From the NCBI GenBank assembly GCA_039105265.1, contig JAPFFF010000009.1:4650001-4714000 (forward strand): a stretch of 64,000 nucleotides of DNA, written 5' to 3'. Positions 1-10,762 of this stretch are shown here, piece by piece (the stretch's first letter is position 1; the number at the start of each line of letters is the position of its first letter). This stretch comes from Tritrichomonas musculus (taxonomy: Eukaryota; Parabasalia; Tritrichomonadida; Tritrichomonadidae). The translations under genes and the position numbers were made by a program. The notes beneath the pieces were generated by a model, which did not search any database, was not told the DNA's origin, and saw only the letters and a list, made by a program, of their open reading frames with translations.

Positions 1-1641
1 CGAATGATTCGTAATGACCAAGTTGAAGAGTTCATTAAGCATGCTGAACGAACCAATTATCCACTTTCATCTTACATTGAACAATCACTTTTTGAGACAA
101 ACCGTTTTTTGATTGAGAATAAAAAAACTACATTAATTGAATATGCCTCATTTTTCGGTTCACTTCAAATTATCCTTTATTTGAAAGAAAAAGGTGTTGA
201 ATTGAGTCCGATGATGTGGTTGTATTCAATTCATTCGAACAGTCCAGAAATGATTCACTTTTTGGAGCAGAATAAAGTAGAACCGCCTGATGGATCATAT
301 AAACTATGTCTTGGTGAAGCGATCAAGTGTTATCATCATGAAATCGCACGTTACATCCAAGACAATTATATTCAAGAAAATGAAGGAAATAAAAATGAAA
401 ATGAAGATGAAATAACTGAAAAAGATTATAATACGAATATTTGTTCATTTTCATTTCGTTATTTTAATCCAGAATTTCTTCCAGAAACCTTTTTGAATGA
501 TAAATTTCTTTTGTTTTATTTTGTTGAATATAATTATAACAATTTCCTTAAACTTCTTTTGAAAACACCCAATTTAAACATCAATATCAAAAAGATATTG
601 ATGTTGAAAAGATTTTATCGAACTGTAAAAATTTCTCCAGTGATTTTGGCCATTTTGAAAAACAACACTGAAATTGCCAACATTCTGTTTTCACAGCCAA
701 CTTTAAAATTTGATGAGGATTTATCTTTTTATTTTGATAGAATTGAAAAATTGCCTTCATCACTTACGAGAATTGTAGATGACTTATTTATAAATTGTTA
801 TATGCTTGAGAAAGTGATTATTCCAGAATCAGTGACAACAATTGGAAAAAGAGCATTTTCTGGTTGTAGTCTTTCAGAAATTAATATTCCTTCTTCTGTA
901 GTTTCGATTGATGATGAAGCATTTAATCATTGTCAAACTCTGACTAGTGTTACTCTTCCATCATCTTTAACATCAATTGGAAAGTCAGTTTTTCAATCTT
1001 GTTCTTCATTGAAGCAAGTTACAATTCCTCCTTCAATAACATTGATTAATGATAATCTTTTCTTCTTTTGCAGAAGATTGACCACAATAATAATTCCTTC
1101 TTCTGTTACATCAATTGGAAAATGTGCTTTTAACAGTTGTTATAAATTGGCTGAAATAAAAATTCCTTCTAGTGTGACGTCAATTGGAGACTATGCTTTC
1201 GCCAATGATTATTCATTGAAAAGAATTGTAATTCCATCTTCTGTGGTTTCAATTGGATCTTACGCATTCAACTCTTGTGGTGTAACTGCATTAATCATTC
1301 CTCGTTCTGTTTCTACAATTGGTGATCATGCATTCGGATACTGTGGTAAATTGAAAAATGTTACATTCAAACCTGGCGCTTTGACTTCAATTGGAAATGA
1401 AGTTTTTTCTGGCTGCCAATCATTGATCAAAATAGTAATACCTTCATCAGTAACTTCTATTGGAACTCAAGCATTCTTTGGATGCTCTTCATTGAATCAG
1501 ATACTGATTCCTCCTTCTGTGCAATCAATTGGACATAAAGCTTTCGAGAAATGTGAATCTTTGTTTCATGTAGAAGTTCCTTCATCAACTAATGTTGAAC
1601 TTGATTCTTTCAGTTCCACCACAGGAATCATAACAGTTTGA
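1..1641 (+). CDS. BspA-like leucine-rich-repeat protein with DUF3447/ankyrin-like N-terminus (5' partial)
   Basis: The frame is open from the left edge; the first ATG is at 4. Residues 1-240 resemble the DUF3447/ankyrin-like module of trichomonad proteins (runs such as WLYSIHSNSPEMIHFLE). Residues about 255-535 are roughly a dozen 23-residue Treponema-type LRRs of the form IPSSVTSIGxxAFxxC. Full-length relatives carry more sequence before the point where this frame begins, so the gene probably starts outside the window; this is inference. BspA-like LRR proteins form large families in trichomonads and some are surface proteins. No signal peptide or membrane anchor is visible here, so location is open. 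A decayed relative of the N-terminal module lies at 24.3-25.6 kb. Confidence 0.9.
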   Translation, partial: RMIRNDQVEEFIKHAERTNYPLSSYIEQSLFETNRFLIENKKTTLIEYASFFGSLQIILYLKEKGVELSPMMWLYSIHSNSPEMIHFLEQNKVEPPDGSYKLCLGEAIKCYHHEIARYIQDNYIQENEGNKNENEDEITEKDYNTNICSFSFRYFNPEFLPETFLNDKFLLFYFVEYNYNNFLKLLLKTPNLNINIKKILMLKRFYRTVKISPVILAILKNNTEIANILFSQPTLKFDEDLSFYFDRIEKLPSSLTRIVDDLFINCYMLEKVIIPESVTTIGKRAFSGCSLSEINIPSSVVSIDDEAFNHCQTLTSVTLPSSLTSIGKSVFQSCSSLKQVTIPPSITLINDNLFFFCRRLTTIIIPSSVTSIGKCAFNSCYKLAEIKIPSSVTSIGDYAFANDYSLKRIVIPSSVVSIGSYAFNSCGVTALIIPRSVSTIGDHAFGYCGKLKNVTFKPGALTSIGNEVFSGCQSLIKIVIPSSVTSIGTQAFFGCSSLNQILIPPSVQSIGHKAFEKCESLFHVEVPSSTNVELDSFSSTTGIITV

Positions 1642-2477
1642 TTAAATTAATCACTGGAATACATTCACAATTTCTTCTCTAAATTTAAATGAGTAATACT
1701 CTTTTTTTTTTTTTTTTTTTTAAATAATTTAAATGATCAATTTGGTTTCTTTTAAAAATCGAATAGATACGGCTACGTTGTTCAATTGAATTATTCATGT
1801 GAACAATTCTTATGCTTTCTGTAAACGATTTTTTCAAAACAATATTTGAAATTAATTAAAAATGATTATTATTTAATCTGATAAATAGAGCCAATGATAT
1901 TTTGATTGATTACATACTTCTTTCTCTTTGTTAACATTTCTTAAAATGACTTATTTATTGGAGAAAAAATAATATGAAGTGCTTCACACAAGGCACAATT
2001 TCTCTTAACGAAAGAGATGATCTTCATTTCTTCAATCAATTTATGGCCTGTGCTGTAATGATAACAACTTTTTGTAAATATTTTATTGAATCTATTATTC
2101 TCCTTTAAAAATTTTGAATTATTTATTGTTGACAAATTGATGATGAGTTGTTTCTCATCATTTTGGTTCTTTGCTTATTAGAACCAAAAGAACAACTGTG
2201 ATTCGATGTTTTTATTTTAAATAATCTTTCAGCAAAATAAAGTTTATTCAATAATTGGAAAGAGATATGATTTTTTTTTTTTTACCATATGATAGGTCAA
2301 TTTCACAAAAAGTGACTCTCAAAAAAAAAAAAAAAAAATGTTTGTAATCAATTCAGCATTTGAAATAAGATTAGAAAATGCTGGTGTCAAATTCTATTCA
2401 TTTCACTTCGCTTTCTAATTAGAGAACAAACTTTAAAAGAATAAAAAACTTTTTTTTTTAAATAACAAAAATTTATA
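1642..2477. other. Intergenic region, convergent genes
   Basis: A+T-rich spacer between the 3' ends of the LRR gene and the ULK4-like gene. It holds a 20-T run (1702-1721), further poly-T and poly-A runs near 2271 and 2320, and a perfect 10-bp hairpin (TTTTGGTTCT at 2161-2170 with its complement at 2180-2189). A 64-codon minus-strand frame (1941-2135) has no recognisable domain and is probably chance. Confidence 0.6.
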
Positions 2478-5400
2478 TCATTTAATTGCTTTAATACAAG
2501 AAATAGCTGCTTGCTTGACTTCATCAGCGCCGTTGTCAGCAGCTTTTTTAATGATTGCCATCAAATTTTTAGAACCTTTCAACTTTAATCTTGTCGCTTG
2601 AGAATTTTCAGCAGACCATTGCAATGTTCTAATTACTTCTGAAAAAACTGCTGCAAATTCTTGCTTTTGATATCCAGCTGATATTGAAGTTGCCAAAGGA
2701 TTGAAAGCAGATTCGATCACCACTTCATTTTGATTTCCTTGAGGAGTGAAAATTTTAGTTAACAAGCACAAACAATTGCCAGCTCGAGGATATTCAAGAA
2801 TGAGAGAAGCCATTTTTGGCGCCATTGTTGCAAGATTGTGGAAAGATTTATTTAAATTTCTTTTTCCTTTTTTCTTTTCTATTAAAGATAAAGTTACATA
2901 TAGAAGTTCAATTGCATATTCCATATTTTCTTTTTTATCAAGAGATCCAATAACCGCCGGAACAAATCTTGTATTAACAAGACAATCAATTGAAACTTCA
3001 TTAGATGCAATTAATTGAGTTGATAATTTTTGCCCTGCTTGATTATCACAAATTGAATTAAAAATATAAGTTATAATATTTGGTTTGGATAAAGTTTTCA
3101 AAATATCTGGCTTTTCTTCCGACGCTACTGATAATATCCTTAAGGTTTGATCAACAATAATATCTTCATCTTGAAGAAGTGGCAAAATTTGATTCAAAAT
3201 ATTATTTTCAATAAATGACATAACAGATTGTGGGAAAGGTTTTTGACTTGCAGCATCAGCTATTAATTTAACAACAGCAAATCTAACAGTTGGTAATTGT
3301 GAATTTAAAGGTCGACATAAATCTGCAACAATTGAATAATCGCATAATTGATAACATATTGCACATTGAACAATTTGAATAGCAACTTCTGATTTAGATG
3401 TACAGAAAGTATTATTTCTAATAACTTTCGCTATCTTCTTTTCAAACTTCGGAGTCCAAATCCGAGTTGAAAATTGTTTCATTTGCATCGCTGAATAAAC
3501 AATTGTAAGTAATTCTATATCAGAATTCTGAAGAATGTTGTCAACAATGGACTCGCAATATTCAACGCTCCATCTTGCGACACATTCATAAACAATTGGA
3601 GATTCAGATGACATTTTTTCAAGAACATGAAAGAATCGTTGTGAATATTCAATAAAATCACTTGGATTTGATTTAAATAATAAGCACATTGAAAGAAATG
3701 CTTTCGCACGAAGGTCTCCGGCTGAATTCTTAAAACAACTTATAATCCCATCTTTAATGGTTGGAACAATACCTTGCGATGATGCAATTATAATAGCCAG
3801 AGTTTGAAGTGCTGGCGATGACCTTGAAATAAAGTTTTTAATCAAGTTAGAAACAAAATCGTTTGAACTTGATTTGAATTTTGAATAGAAAAGACCTACA
3901 CAAATTGCATAAGTTTCTATTAAATACTGTGATTGACCATAATCGAATGAAATTAGTGCGTTTTCCAAAGTTGACTTGTTAATATCATATCCATATATAA
4001 GTAGGTTGGCGACTGTCCGGAGTGCATAATGTTTAACAGGCTCATCTGGCGATTTAAGGGCCTTAAGAATAGTAGGAATAAGGAAACTTGGAATTTCAAT
4101 TGTTATTGATCCATTAACTATGTAAGTTGCTAGCTGTCCTAGAACTGAAATCGCTTTTCTGGATATTTTTTCTTGAGGGGAACAGCTAAGTACTTGAAGA
4201 TTGTTGATTGATTCTGTTGTTAAAAATTGATTTTGAATTTTTGTGGCGAATTTTAAAATTGTTCCATACAAAAGTAAAAAACCGGCAGCAAGCGAAGGAT
4301 GCTTTGTTGCTTTAGCATAAGAAACGATTTCTTCAAAAAAGGTTGTGTTAGCGAAATTATTAGCAACCTCGGCTGTTTTTGATTGAACGATTAAGAAAGA
4401 CAAAATTGGTGCTTTTGACTTAACACGATCTGGACCATCAAAAGAAGATTTTAATTTCGGAATTGCTTCATTAATATTTGATTTAAGCATAGAAGCTGTT
4501 ACTGGGAGAGAAATCCCATCAGTTGAAGGTAATGGAAAACTTTCAATATTTGGATTTAATACAACAGTTGCTGGTTCAAAGAGAGAAGTGTCGACCATCA
4601 ACTCTTCTATCTTAGGACCTTCACTGTCATTTACATCATTATCAATAATTGAAGAGTCATTACTTTTAATAGTATCATTTAAACCAGTTGAATTAAGAGA
4701 TCCTGAAGTTATAAATAACGACGATTTAAGCGTTGATGTTAGTGTCTTTGATTTAGATGAGATGAATGACTTTCGTAGAGATTTTGATAAGTCAACTGTA
4801 GATTTAAATAAATTATCATTATTTTGCATTGCTTCCCAAACTGGCTGAGGTGGCATTAATTTTTCGTTGAAATTTTTAAATTGTTGATCTAATCTGTCTG
4901 TTAAACTATCTTGCCAAAATGGATGGTTCACCATTTCTTTCCAAGTTGGACGTTTGTATGGATTTTTATCTAAGCAACGAAGGACCAAGTCATTGAATTC
5001 AGGAGAACATTCTGGAACTGTTTCTGGTGTTGTGTCTAAAATTTTATTTTTGAGTTCATCGACTGTTGAAGAGAGGAATGGTGTGGCTCCTGTTGCCATT
5101 CTATACATAAGGCATCCAAGTGCGTAAAAATCAGATGCAAATGAAGAAGGAGAATCAGGGACCAATAATTCGGGAGGTATATACTCTAAAATTTCAAAAT
5201 CGTATAAATCGATATTAAGAGATTCGTCAATTTCTGTAGCTCTGGCAAAATCACTAAGTTTTAATAATCCACATTCATCTAAAAGAATATTTCGTGGAGA
5301 TAAATCATGAAAAATATAACCATGTTGATGAATATAATTTAAAGCGCTTAAAACATCACTACTAAAAATACGAACAATTGATTCTGGAAGGCAAACGTCT

Positions 5401-5693
5401 CTTTCCAAAAGATCTAAAAGAGTACCACCTGGACAATATTCGAGAATTAAAAATAATCGAGTATTTGAAGCAAACCAATTAAAAAATTGAACAATATTAT
5501 CATGCTTAAATTTTGACATAATTTTAACTGCTCGATAATATTCGTCTTTACGCATGATATCGACACTTTTCGTTACGACAAAATCGATAGATTCTTTAAT
5601 ACGACCTTTTGAAACAACTGTTTGAGAATAATTTGGCGATTCACGTCCTTTCACAGATTCACTATAAATCTGAACATTAAATTCTCCACTCAT
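2478..5693 (-). CDS. ULK4: ULK4/RUNKEL-like pseudokinase with HEAT-type repeats
   Basis: A 1071-aa protein with an N-terminal kinase fold (about residues 1-265) followed by a long helical repeat region (about 430-1071) resembling HEAT/armadillo repeats. The glycine loop is degenerate. The catalytic loop reads HDLSPRN (129-135), close to the CDISPR form typical of ULK4, and the DFG motif is SDFA (147-150). IPPELL and DFYALGCLMYRM give the APE and DxWSLG regions. This combination matches the ULK4 (Fused-related) family, which in other eukaryotes acts in cilium and microtubule biology. Residues needed for normal catalysis are altered, so it is probably a weak kinase or a scaffold. It is divergent from the next gene; the start ATG at 5693 lies 12 bp from an ACGTTT motif. 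Confidence 0.85.
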   Translation of the reverse strand: MSGEFNVQIYSESVKGRESPNYSQTVVSKGRIKESIDFVVTKSVDIMRKDEYYRAVKIMSKFKHDNIVQFFNWFASNTRLFLILEYCPGGTLLDLLERDVCLPESIVRIFSSDVLSALNYIHQHGYIFHDLSPRNILLDECGLLKLSDFARATEIDESLNIDLYDFEILEYIPPELLVPDSPSSFASDFYALGCLMYRMATGATPFLSSTVDELKNKILDTTPETVPECSPEFNDLVLRCLDKNPYKRPTWKEMVNHPFWQDSLTDRLDQQFKNFNEKLMPPQPVWEAMQNNDNLFKSTVDLSKSLRKSFISSKSKTLTSTLKSSLFITSGSLNSTGLNDTIKSNDSSIIDNDVNDSEGPKIEELMVDTSLFEPATVVLNPNIESFPLPSTDGISLPVTASMLKSNINEAIPKLKSSFDGPDRVKSKAPILSFLIVQSKTAEVANNFANTTFFEEIVSYAKATKHPSLAAGFLLLYGTILKFATKIQNQFLTTESINNLQVLSCSPQEKISRKAISVLGQLATYIVNGSITIEIPSFLIPTILKALKSPDEPVKHYALRTVANLLIYGYDINKSTLENALISFDYGQSQYLIETYAICVGLFYSKFKSSSNDFVSNLIKNFISRSSPALQTLAIIIASSQGIVPTIKDGIISCFKNSAGDLRAKAFLSMCLLFKSNPSDFIEYSQRFFHVLEKMSSESPIVYECVARWSVEYCESIVDNILQNSDIELLTIVYSAMQMKQFSTRIWTPKFEKKIAKVIRNNTFCTSKSEVAIQIVQCAICYQLCDYSIVADLCRPLNSQLPTVRFAVVKLIADAASQKPFPQSVMSFIENNILNQILPLLQDEDIIVDQTLRILSVASEEKPDILKTLSKPNIITYIFNSICDNQAGQKLSTQLIASNEVSIDCLVNTRFVPAVIGSLDKKENMEYAIELLYVTLSLIEKKKGKRNLNKSFHNLATMAPKMASLILEYPRAGNCLCLLTKIFTPQGNQNEVVIESAFNPLATSISAGYQKQEFAAVFSEVIRTLQWSAENSQATRLKLKGSKNLMAIIKKAADNGADEVKQAAISCIKAIK

Positions 5694-6093
5694 TCTAATA
5701 ATTTACGTTTAAAATTTTTTTTTTGCTGAATAAAAATTTTTGAATGGTTTTGAACAATCAATGATCATCGATCATACACAAGTTGTATAATACAACCTTC
5801 TACATATCAAACCAAATTAAGATATTGAATTGTTTTTTAGAAAAATCCAATCTATTATAAGTGATTTTATTTTTAATAAACAAAATATATATTTATATCG
5901 TCAGATTAAAACAAATTAACCAATTAAGATTTGTTCCTAATTTATCAGAAACATTCCAGAATTCCAATTTTTAATTTGCTTACAAGTTTTGATGAATTGA
6001 TACAGTAAAAGATAACACTCTTCATTTTATAGAAAATGATATATTGAAAAAATTCAGAGAAATTAACTCTTTCTACAAATTCAAAATTTTGAT
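5694..6093. promoter_or_regulatory. Divergent promoter region with two dyads
   Basis: 400 bp between the divergent ULK4-like gene and the 835-aa gene must hold both promoters. Two perfect 6+3+6 dyads lie close together: ATGATCATCGATCAT (5761-5775) and GTTGTATAATACAAC (5782-5796). An ACGTTT motif sits at 5705-5710. Regulatory function is inference from position and symmetry. Confidence 0.4.
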
Positions 6094-8601
6094 ATGAAAT
6101 CTGACGAGATTGATAGTTCCAATGAACTGAAAGAATTATATTCATTTAACACCGACAACTTTAAGCAGAGATTCTTTGAGTTAGCAAATTCTGTTTTTAT
6201 CAATCATAATACTTATATGAAAGAATATAATTTATTAATGATCAGATCTTTATATCCACAACTTCCTCTTCCAGAACTTCCATTTAGCTACAGCACTGAT
6301 TCATCATTCGATTATGATTTATCCAATTCAATATCAGATATGCTGAAATTATATTTAGATGATGAAAATAGCCAAAAAACAGGATCAATCTCAATTTCAA
6401 AAGTACTCAACCTTAATTTTCAATTTGAGGTTCCTTCTGCTTTCCTTCAAATCTCACCAAAGATACAACTCTTTAAACCTGAGCCATCATACCTTGATAA
6501 CTCTTCAAATCAAAAGTTGAATAACAATATCTATACATCACCAGAGACATCGTTTTCATTTATCAACGATTTCTTTTGTATCTCAACTTTCCCAGCTCTT
6601 TTTGCTCATTTTTCATCTGGTGAATACCTTCGTGCTGGATTTAATTTTCTAAAGCGACGGATCACAGATCCACTTACACCTCAACTTGTTGGCGTTTATC
6701 TTCTTCATTGCTCACAATTTAAAGATCGCTTTCTTTCAACATTCATTGATAATCTCCTTTATAATTTAGATCAAATCAAACAAAATGACGTAACTCCAGA
6801 AAATATTAAGCAGGTTACTTCAACTGAAAATTTACTCGAAACAATTTATAATTCTTTTGGTGAATGCATCTCGTATTTTACAGAATATCACTTCCAAATT
6901 GTCCAACTTCTTCGAGATAATGATGAAGACTCAGCGCTTTTAGCTGTTGGAGATTACTTCCTTCGTGAAGTTTTATCTTTATTTAAATATTCACCTTTAA
7001 TTTCAGAACTAGGAATTTTATCGAAATTTAGAAGTCCGAAAAATGCGGAATCATATACTCATATTTTGAGAGCTGATATTCTTGATTCAATAATTGACAA
7101 CATGCTAATTGATCAGTCTTTTTCATTAAAAATTTTAGATCTATTTCGAGATATGTCTTACAGTTATTCAGAAATGCCTAATATATCAACGATCAAATAT
7201 CAAGATGGATTTTCATTTTGTATGAGTATTGCTGATATGAAAATTGCACATTGTATTTACCTTGCTGAAAAGGCAGCCAGCCTTTCTGGCAAAGGAAATA
7301 TCGATCAATTCAAGAAAATTACCAATATCAAAGATTTCATTTCTGAGATGTTCATCATCAAGACAAAGTTTAGGCAGTATATCAACCCCAAGATAGATGA
7401 ACCCGCAAGAACTGAAACTTCGCCAGAGATGACAGAGAAAAAGCTCAAGGAACAGAAGATGTTTCATAATTTTCTTTTTGAAAGGTCAGATGGAATGAAT
7501 TTTTTGAAAACATGCTCAATTTGCGCATTAAACAACTTAAAGTTAAAAGAAAGGCAATATGCTTCAAATTTATGGAAAAGCCAAAATATTAATAGATACT
7601 CATTAGGGTTAAAAGGAAAAGTAGCCGGCAGCCTTTCACCTTCTTCATCACCTATTGATTTTGAAAACGAACTATTAACCTCGTTTTGCTTTTCAATTAT
7701 TACTGGAAACTTATTTTTCTCTCCTAATTATCTTGCATTACTAGAGAGTAATCATACAACTTTACAAGATTTATATCCTGCAATTAAATCTCATATTTTA
7801 GCTGAAAAAAGCAAGAAGAAAACCATTCGTGATATTACATTTGATACAGCTACATTTTTCCTTGATGAATTAATGAATTTCTCTAACGAAGGAAAAACAT
7901 TTATGCCCGAATTACTAGAATTTTCAGATTTTCTCCTCGAATCAATTGATAGAATATCTTTTGAACTTTTCCTTTTAGCTGTTAATGAATCTCCTTTCCC
8001 ATTCGTTAAAAGCCAATTACCTGAAACCCCATCTGGAGAAAAATCTATTGAAATTACTGGCATTAATTATGATGAATTCAGAGAAAGAAACCTCACTCAA
8101 TTTATTAGCTTTAATTCAGCTAAACCGCCTCCAATTCCTCAAGGGGAGCCTGGCAATCCTCAAGATTATGATGTTGTTTACGAAATGGAAATTAATGAGT
8201 GTGCCCAAACTACGATAGGCGGAGCTCGTATAATAAAAACATTACTTTCACTCAGTAATTCTTCAATGCAGACCGAATTTAAATCGGTTATCGAGAAATT
8301 CGATTTTGGAAGAAAATTAAACTTTTTCCTAACAATTCAAAATTTGATTGAAAAATCGTTGGAAAAATCAGATTTTGGAGAACTTGGACCTAACTACTTG
8401 AAATATTATCGTCAGTATATAATCACTGAAGATTATGATTTCTTTTTGGCCAATTTGATGAAATGCATTAATATGTTTTTAGTGTTTTTCAAAGAGAATC
8501 CAAATGCATTTCCAAGTATTTGCCATGATGTTGTGCCAAGACTAGAATATATTCAGACTGTTTTTAATATTTCTCCTAACTTTTCAAATTTAGTGTATTA
8601 A
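6094..8601 (+). CDS. Unrecognised 835-aa protein
   Basis: A clean 835-codon frame with an ATG start and TAA stop followed by A. I do not recognise the family. The protein is helical-looking and not low complexity. A conserved-looking block at about 165-225 (FPALFAHFSSGEYLRAGFNF and following) and another near 700-740 look like folded domains. It has no signal peptide or obvious membrane segment. It lies divergent to the ULK4-like gene and convergent with the phosphatase gene. A large regulatory (GAP- or GEF-like) or scaffold protein is possible, but nothing here proves it. Confidence 0.75.
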   Translation: MKSDEIDSSNELKELYSFNTDNFKQRFFELANSVFINHNTYMKEYNLLMIRSLYPQLPLPELPFSYSTDSSFDYDLSNSISDMLKLYLDDENSQKTGSISISKVLNLNFQFEVPSAFLQISPKIQLFKPEPSYLDNSSNQKLNNNIYTSPETSFSFINDFFCISTFPALFAHFSSGEYLRAGFNFLKRRITDPLTPQLVGVYLLHCSQFKDRFLSTFIDNLLYNLDQIKQNDVTPENIKQVTSTENLLETIYNSFGECISYFTEYHFQIVQLLRDNDEDSALLAVGDYFLREVLSLFKYSPLISELGILSKFRSPKNAESYTHILRADILDSIIDNMLIDQSFSLKILDLFRDMSYSYSEMPNISTIKYQDGFSFCMSIADMKIAHCIYLAEKAASLSGKGNIDQFKKITNIKDFISEMFIIKTKFRQYINPKIDEPARTETSPEMTEKKLKEQKMFHNFLFERSDGMNFLKTCSICALNNLKLKERQYASNLWKSQNINRYSLGLKGKVAGSLSPSSSPIDFENELLTSFCFSIITGNLFFSPNYLALLESNHTTLQDLYPAIKSHILAEKSKKKTIRDITFDTATFFLDELMNFSNEGKTFMPELLEFSDFLLESIDRISFELFLLAVNESPFPFVKSQLPETPSGEKSIEITGINYDEFRERNLTQFISFNSAKPPPIPQGEPGNPQDYDVVYEMEINECAQTTIGGARIIKTLLSLSNSSMQTEFKSVIEKFDFGRKLNFFLTIQNLIEKSLEKSDFGELGPNYLKYYRQYIITEDYDFFLANLMKCINMFLVFFKENPNAFPSICHDVVPRLEYIQTVFNISPNFSNLVY

Positions 8602-8812
8602 ATTTTCGTTTCACTTTCATTTTTAATTAAAGTGAAGTTGATAAATAAACCATATATCTTTTGAAAAATACACGTTATTATTAATTTTATGCATTCAAAA
8701 AAAAAAAAAAAAAAAAAATAATTTCTTTTCTTTATTGATTCATTTATCTAAATTATTCATATCGCGTGTTATATAGTTAATTTTTTAAAAAAGAAAAAAA
8801 GTAATGATTGTA

Positions 8813-9724
8813 TTAAGCGAAATAGCCTGGAACTTTATCATCAGGAATAACCCTTTTATCATCAGGAACAGCTTCAAACACTTTAAAATCGCATTCTAAA
8901 TTCTGATTAACAAGCATAACTGATGCTTTATTGCCTGATCGATACATGTAATTTGGTGCAGACCAAACAGTAACAAGTTGTCTTCCATTAAAATGCCATT
9001 GATATCCTTCCATTGCAAGTTGGTGTGCTCTTGCAATCATCTTTAAGTTATTGTTATGACAAAATTCAGATGTTGGTCTAGTTCCAAATAAATATCCTGC
9101 ACCACGTTGGTTTGTTCCCCATCCTGTAATATCTTCGGGATCACTCCAACAAATATCAGATATTGGGCCACTGTTTGGTATTTCAGCTCTTCTCTCAAAT
9201 AAAGCAACTTGATCAACTAATTTAATAGATGGGCTAAGACCACCATGAACACAGTAAATTTTGTTATCAATTAATGCAGCCATTGGAAGCATATCAAATA
9301 CTTCATTACAAAGTTTCCATGGACCAGCATGACCAAAACGTTGAACAACTTCTTCATAAAAGCCGTAGAGAGTGTTAACTTGGCGGCATTCGTGGTTTCC
9401 TCTAATCATATAAAATCGGTCTGGATAACGAACTTTGTATGCAAGAAGTAAGGCAAATGTTTCAATTGAATAATATCCACGATCTACATAATCACCAAGG
9501 AAAAGATATTTTGTGTTTGGAGGGAGGCCACCAATTTCAAAAAGATACAGTACATCATAGAATTGACCATGAACGTCGCCACAGACAGTGATTGGAGTTG
9601 TGAGATTTAATAAAGTGCCTTCTTGAAAGAGGACGTCTTGTGCCATGCGGAAAAGGCAAATGAGATCGCGTTCTTCAATTGGTTTATGCGCTCGAACTGT
9701 TTCGATAAATTGGTCTAAATTCAT
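8813..9724 (-). CDS. PP2A/PP4/PP6-family serine/threonine phosphatase catalytic subunit
   Basis: A 303-aa PPP-family phosphatase. Metal-binding and catalytic motifs are intact: GDVHGQ (49-54), GDYVDRG (77-83), GNHECR (109-114), plus the HGGLSP, RAHQ and SAPNY blocks. The C-terminus ends PGYFA, close to the YFL tail of PP2A-type enzymes, and the stretch AVPDDKRVIP resembles PP6 more than PP2A. I chose the ATG at 9724, not the upstream one at 9829, because MNLDQFIE matches the family N-terminus and gives the usual length of about 305 aa; the extra 35 residues look like untranslated leader. Likely a cytosolic or nuclear holoenzyme catalytic subunit. Confidence 0.93.
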   Translation of the reverse strand: MNLDQFIETVRAHKPIEERDLICLFRMAQDVLFQEGTLLNLTTPITVCGDVHGQFYDVLYLFEIGGLPPNTKYLFLGDYVDRGYYSIETFALLLAYKVRYPDRFYMIRGNHECRQVNTLYGFYEEVVQRFGHAGPWKLCNEVFDMLPMAALIDNKIYCVHGGLSPSIKLVDQVALFERRAEIPNSGPISDICWSDPEDITGWGTNQRGAGYLFGTRPTSEFCHNNNLKMIARAHQLAMEGYQWHFNGRQLVTVWSAPNYMYRSGNKASVMLVNQNLECDFKVFEAVPDDKRVIPDDKVPGYFA

Positions 9725-10186
9725 TGCGAAATTGTAATTGAACTTCCTAAACGGTCGCCACTCAGAAACTTTTTTATTTGAGAGAAATGAAAAAATTCTT
9801 TTTTCAATTTTTTTCAACTTCGATAACAATCTTTATTTTTCTTCTTAAATATTACTTAATTTGTAAAATAACAAAAATTTTTACATTTTACTCACTTTTT
9901 TTGAAAAGTTAAATTTTGAAATTCCAAAATTGAATTTCAATTTGTAAATACAAATGATAAGAAATAAACTCAAGTACATTTCAATTTAATAAATTACTAC
10001 CTATATCTATATGAATGACACACAAAATTTTATATTGCAAATATCAATTCAGAGCATTAAAGATAGCTCACAATTTTATTTGATTAACATCAAAAAAGAT
10101 ATGAAAAGAACAAACATCGATAATTTATCATCACTTATAGAAAACAATTTTATTTAATTCAAAAACACAAAGACAGTATGAACAAA
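9725..10186. other. Intergenic region
   Basis: 462 bp upstream of the phosphatase and downstream of the coiled-coil gene, both on the minus strand. It is A+T rich, with an AAACGG motif near 9748 shortly upstream of the phosphatase start. No other gene or RNA is seen. Confidence 0.5.
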
Positions 10187-10762
10187 TTATTTGTATTGAT
10201 TAATTCCAAGAAGTTTTTGAAGTCTCATTCTTTCTGCACATTCTTCATGAACAAGTCCTCTAAGCCCAACAATTTCAGTATTTTGTTTTGTTATGATTTC
10301 TTTTAATTTTTCAAGTTGTTCTTCAAATGGCCTTAACAGTTCTTCATAATCAATCTCAGCAATATTATTATTAGCTTCTTCAGCAATTCTTTTTGCTTCT
10401 TCAGCTTCAGATTGAGCTTTTAAAGTATCGATGCGTGCCTTTTCTAATAAGAATGAGTTTTTTTCATTTTTTTCTGTAGCTTCTTTGAGCTTATTTTCAA
10501 GATCTTTATTGGTTGATTTAAGATTTTGAATTTCTTCCTCTTTCGAGGCAAGATCACTTTCAAGATCCGCAACTTTTTTGTTAAGATTTGCGACTTCATC
10601 TGCATTGTCTAGCCCTTTTGATCGCTGAAGTTCTCTAATTTGGTCTGCAAAGCGGCGTTGAAGATCTAGAATTTCTTTATTACGAGCTTCACCAAGAAGG
10701 ACCAGCTGCCTATTTAATGAAGCGATTTCTTTTTTTAGAGAATTGACATTCTGATTTGACAT
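10187..10762 (-). CDS. Coiled-coil protein, 191 aa
   Basis: Nearly the whole protein (about residues 5-180) shows heptad-like spacing of Leu, Ile and Val with abundant Glu and Lys, as in long parallel coiled coils. A Pro at about 144 (LRPFEEQ) may mark a kink. There is no enzyme motif, signal or membrane segment. Such proteins are frequent in the trichomonad cytoskeleton, but no specific role can be read. The AAACGTC element at 10812-10818, about 50 bp upstream, is shared with other promoters in the window. Confidence 0.8.
   Translation of the reverse strand: MSNQNVNSLKKEIASLNRQLVLLGEARNKEILDLQRRFADQIRELQRSKGLDNADEVANLNKKVADLESDLASKEEEIQNLKSTNKDLENKLKEATEKNEKNSFLLEKARIDTLKAQSEAEEAKRIAEEANNNIAEIDYEELLRPFEEQLEKLKEIITKQNTEIVGLRGLVHEECAERMRLQKLLGINQYK

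Noticed and set aside
1941-2135. 64-codon minus-strand frame
   Set aside because: No domain, surrounded by A+T-rich spacer, between two convergent genes; insufficient to call.
9725-9829. 35-residue extension of the phosphatase
   Set aside because: Not part of the family fold; the internal ATG gives the standard length and N-terminus.
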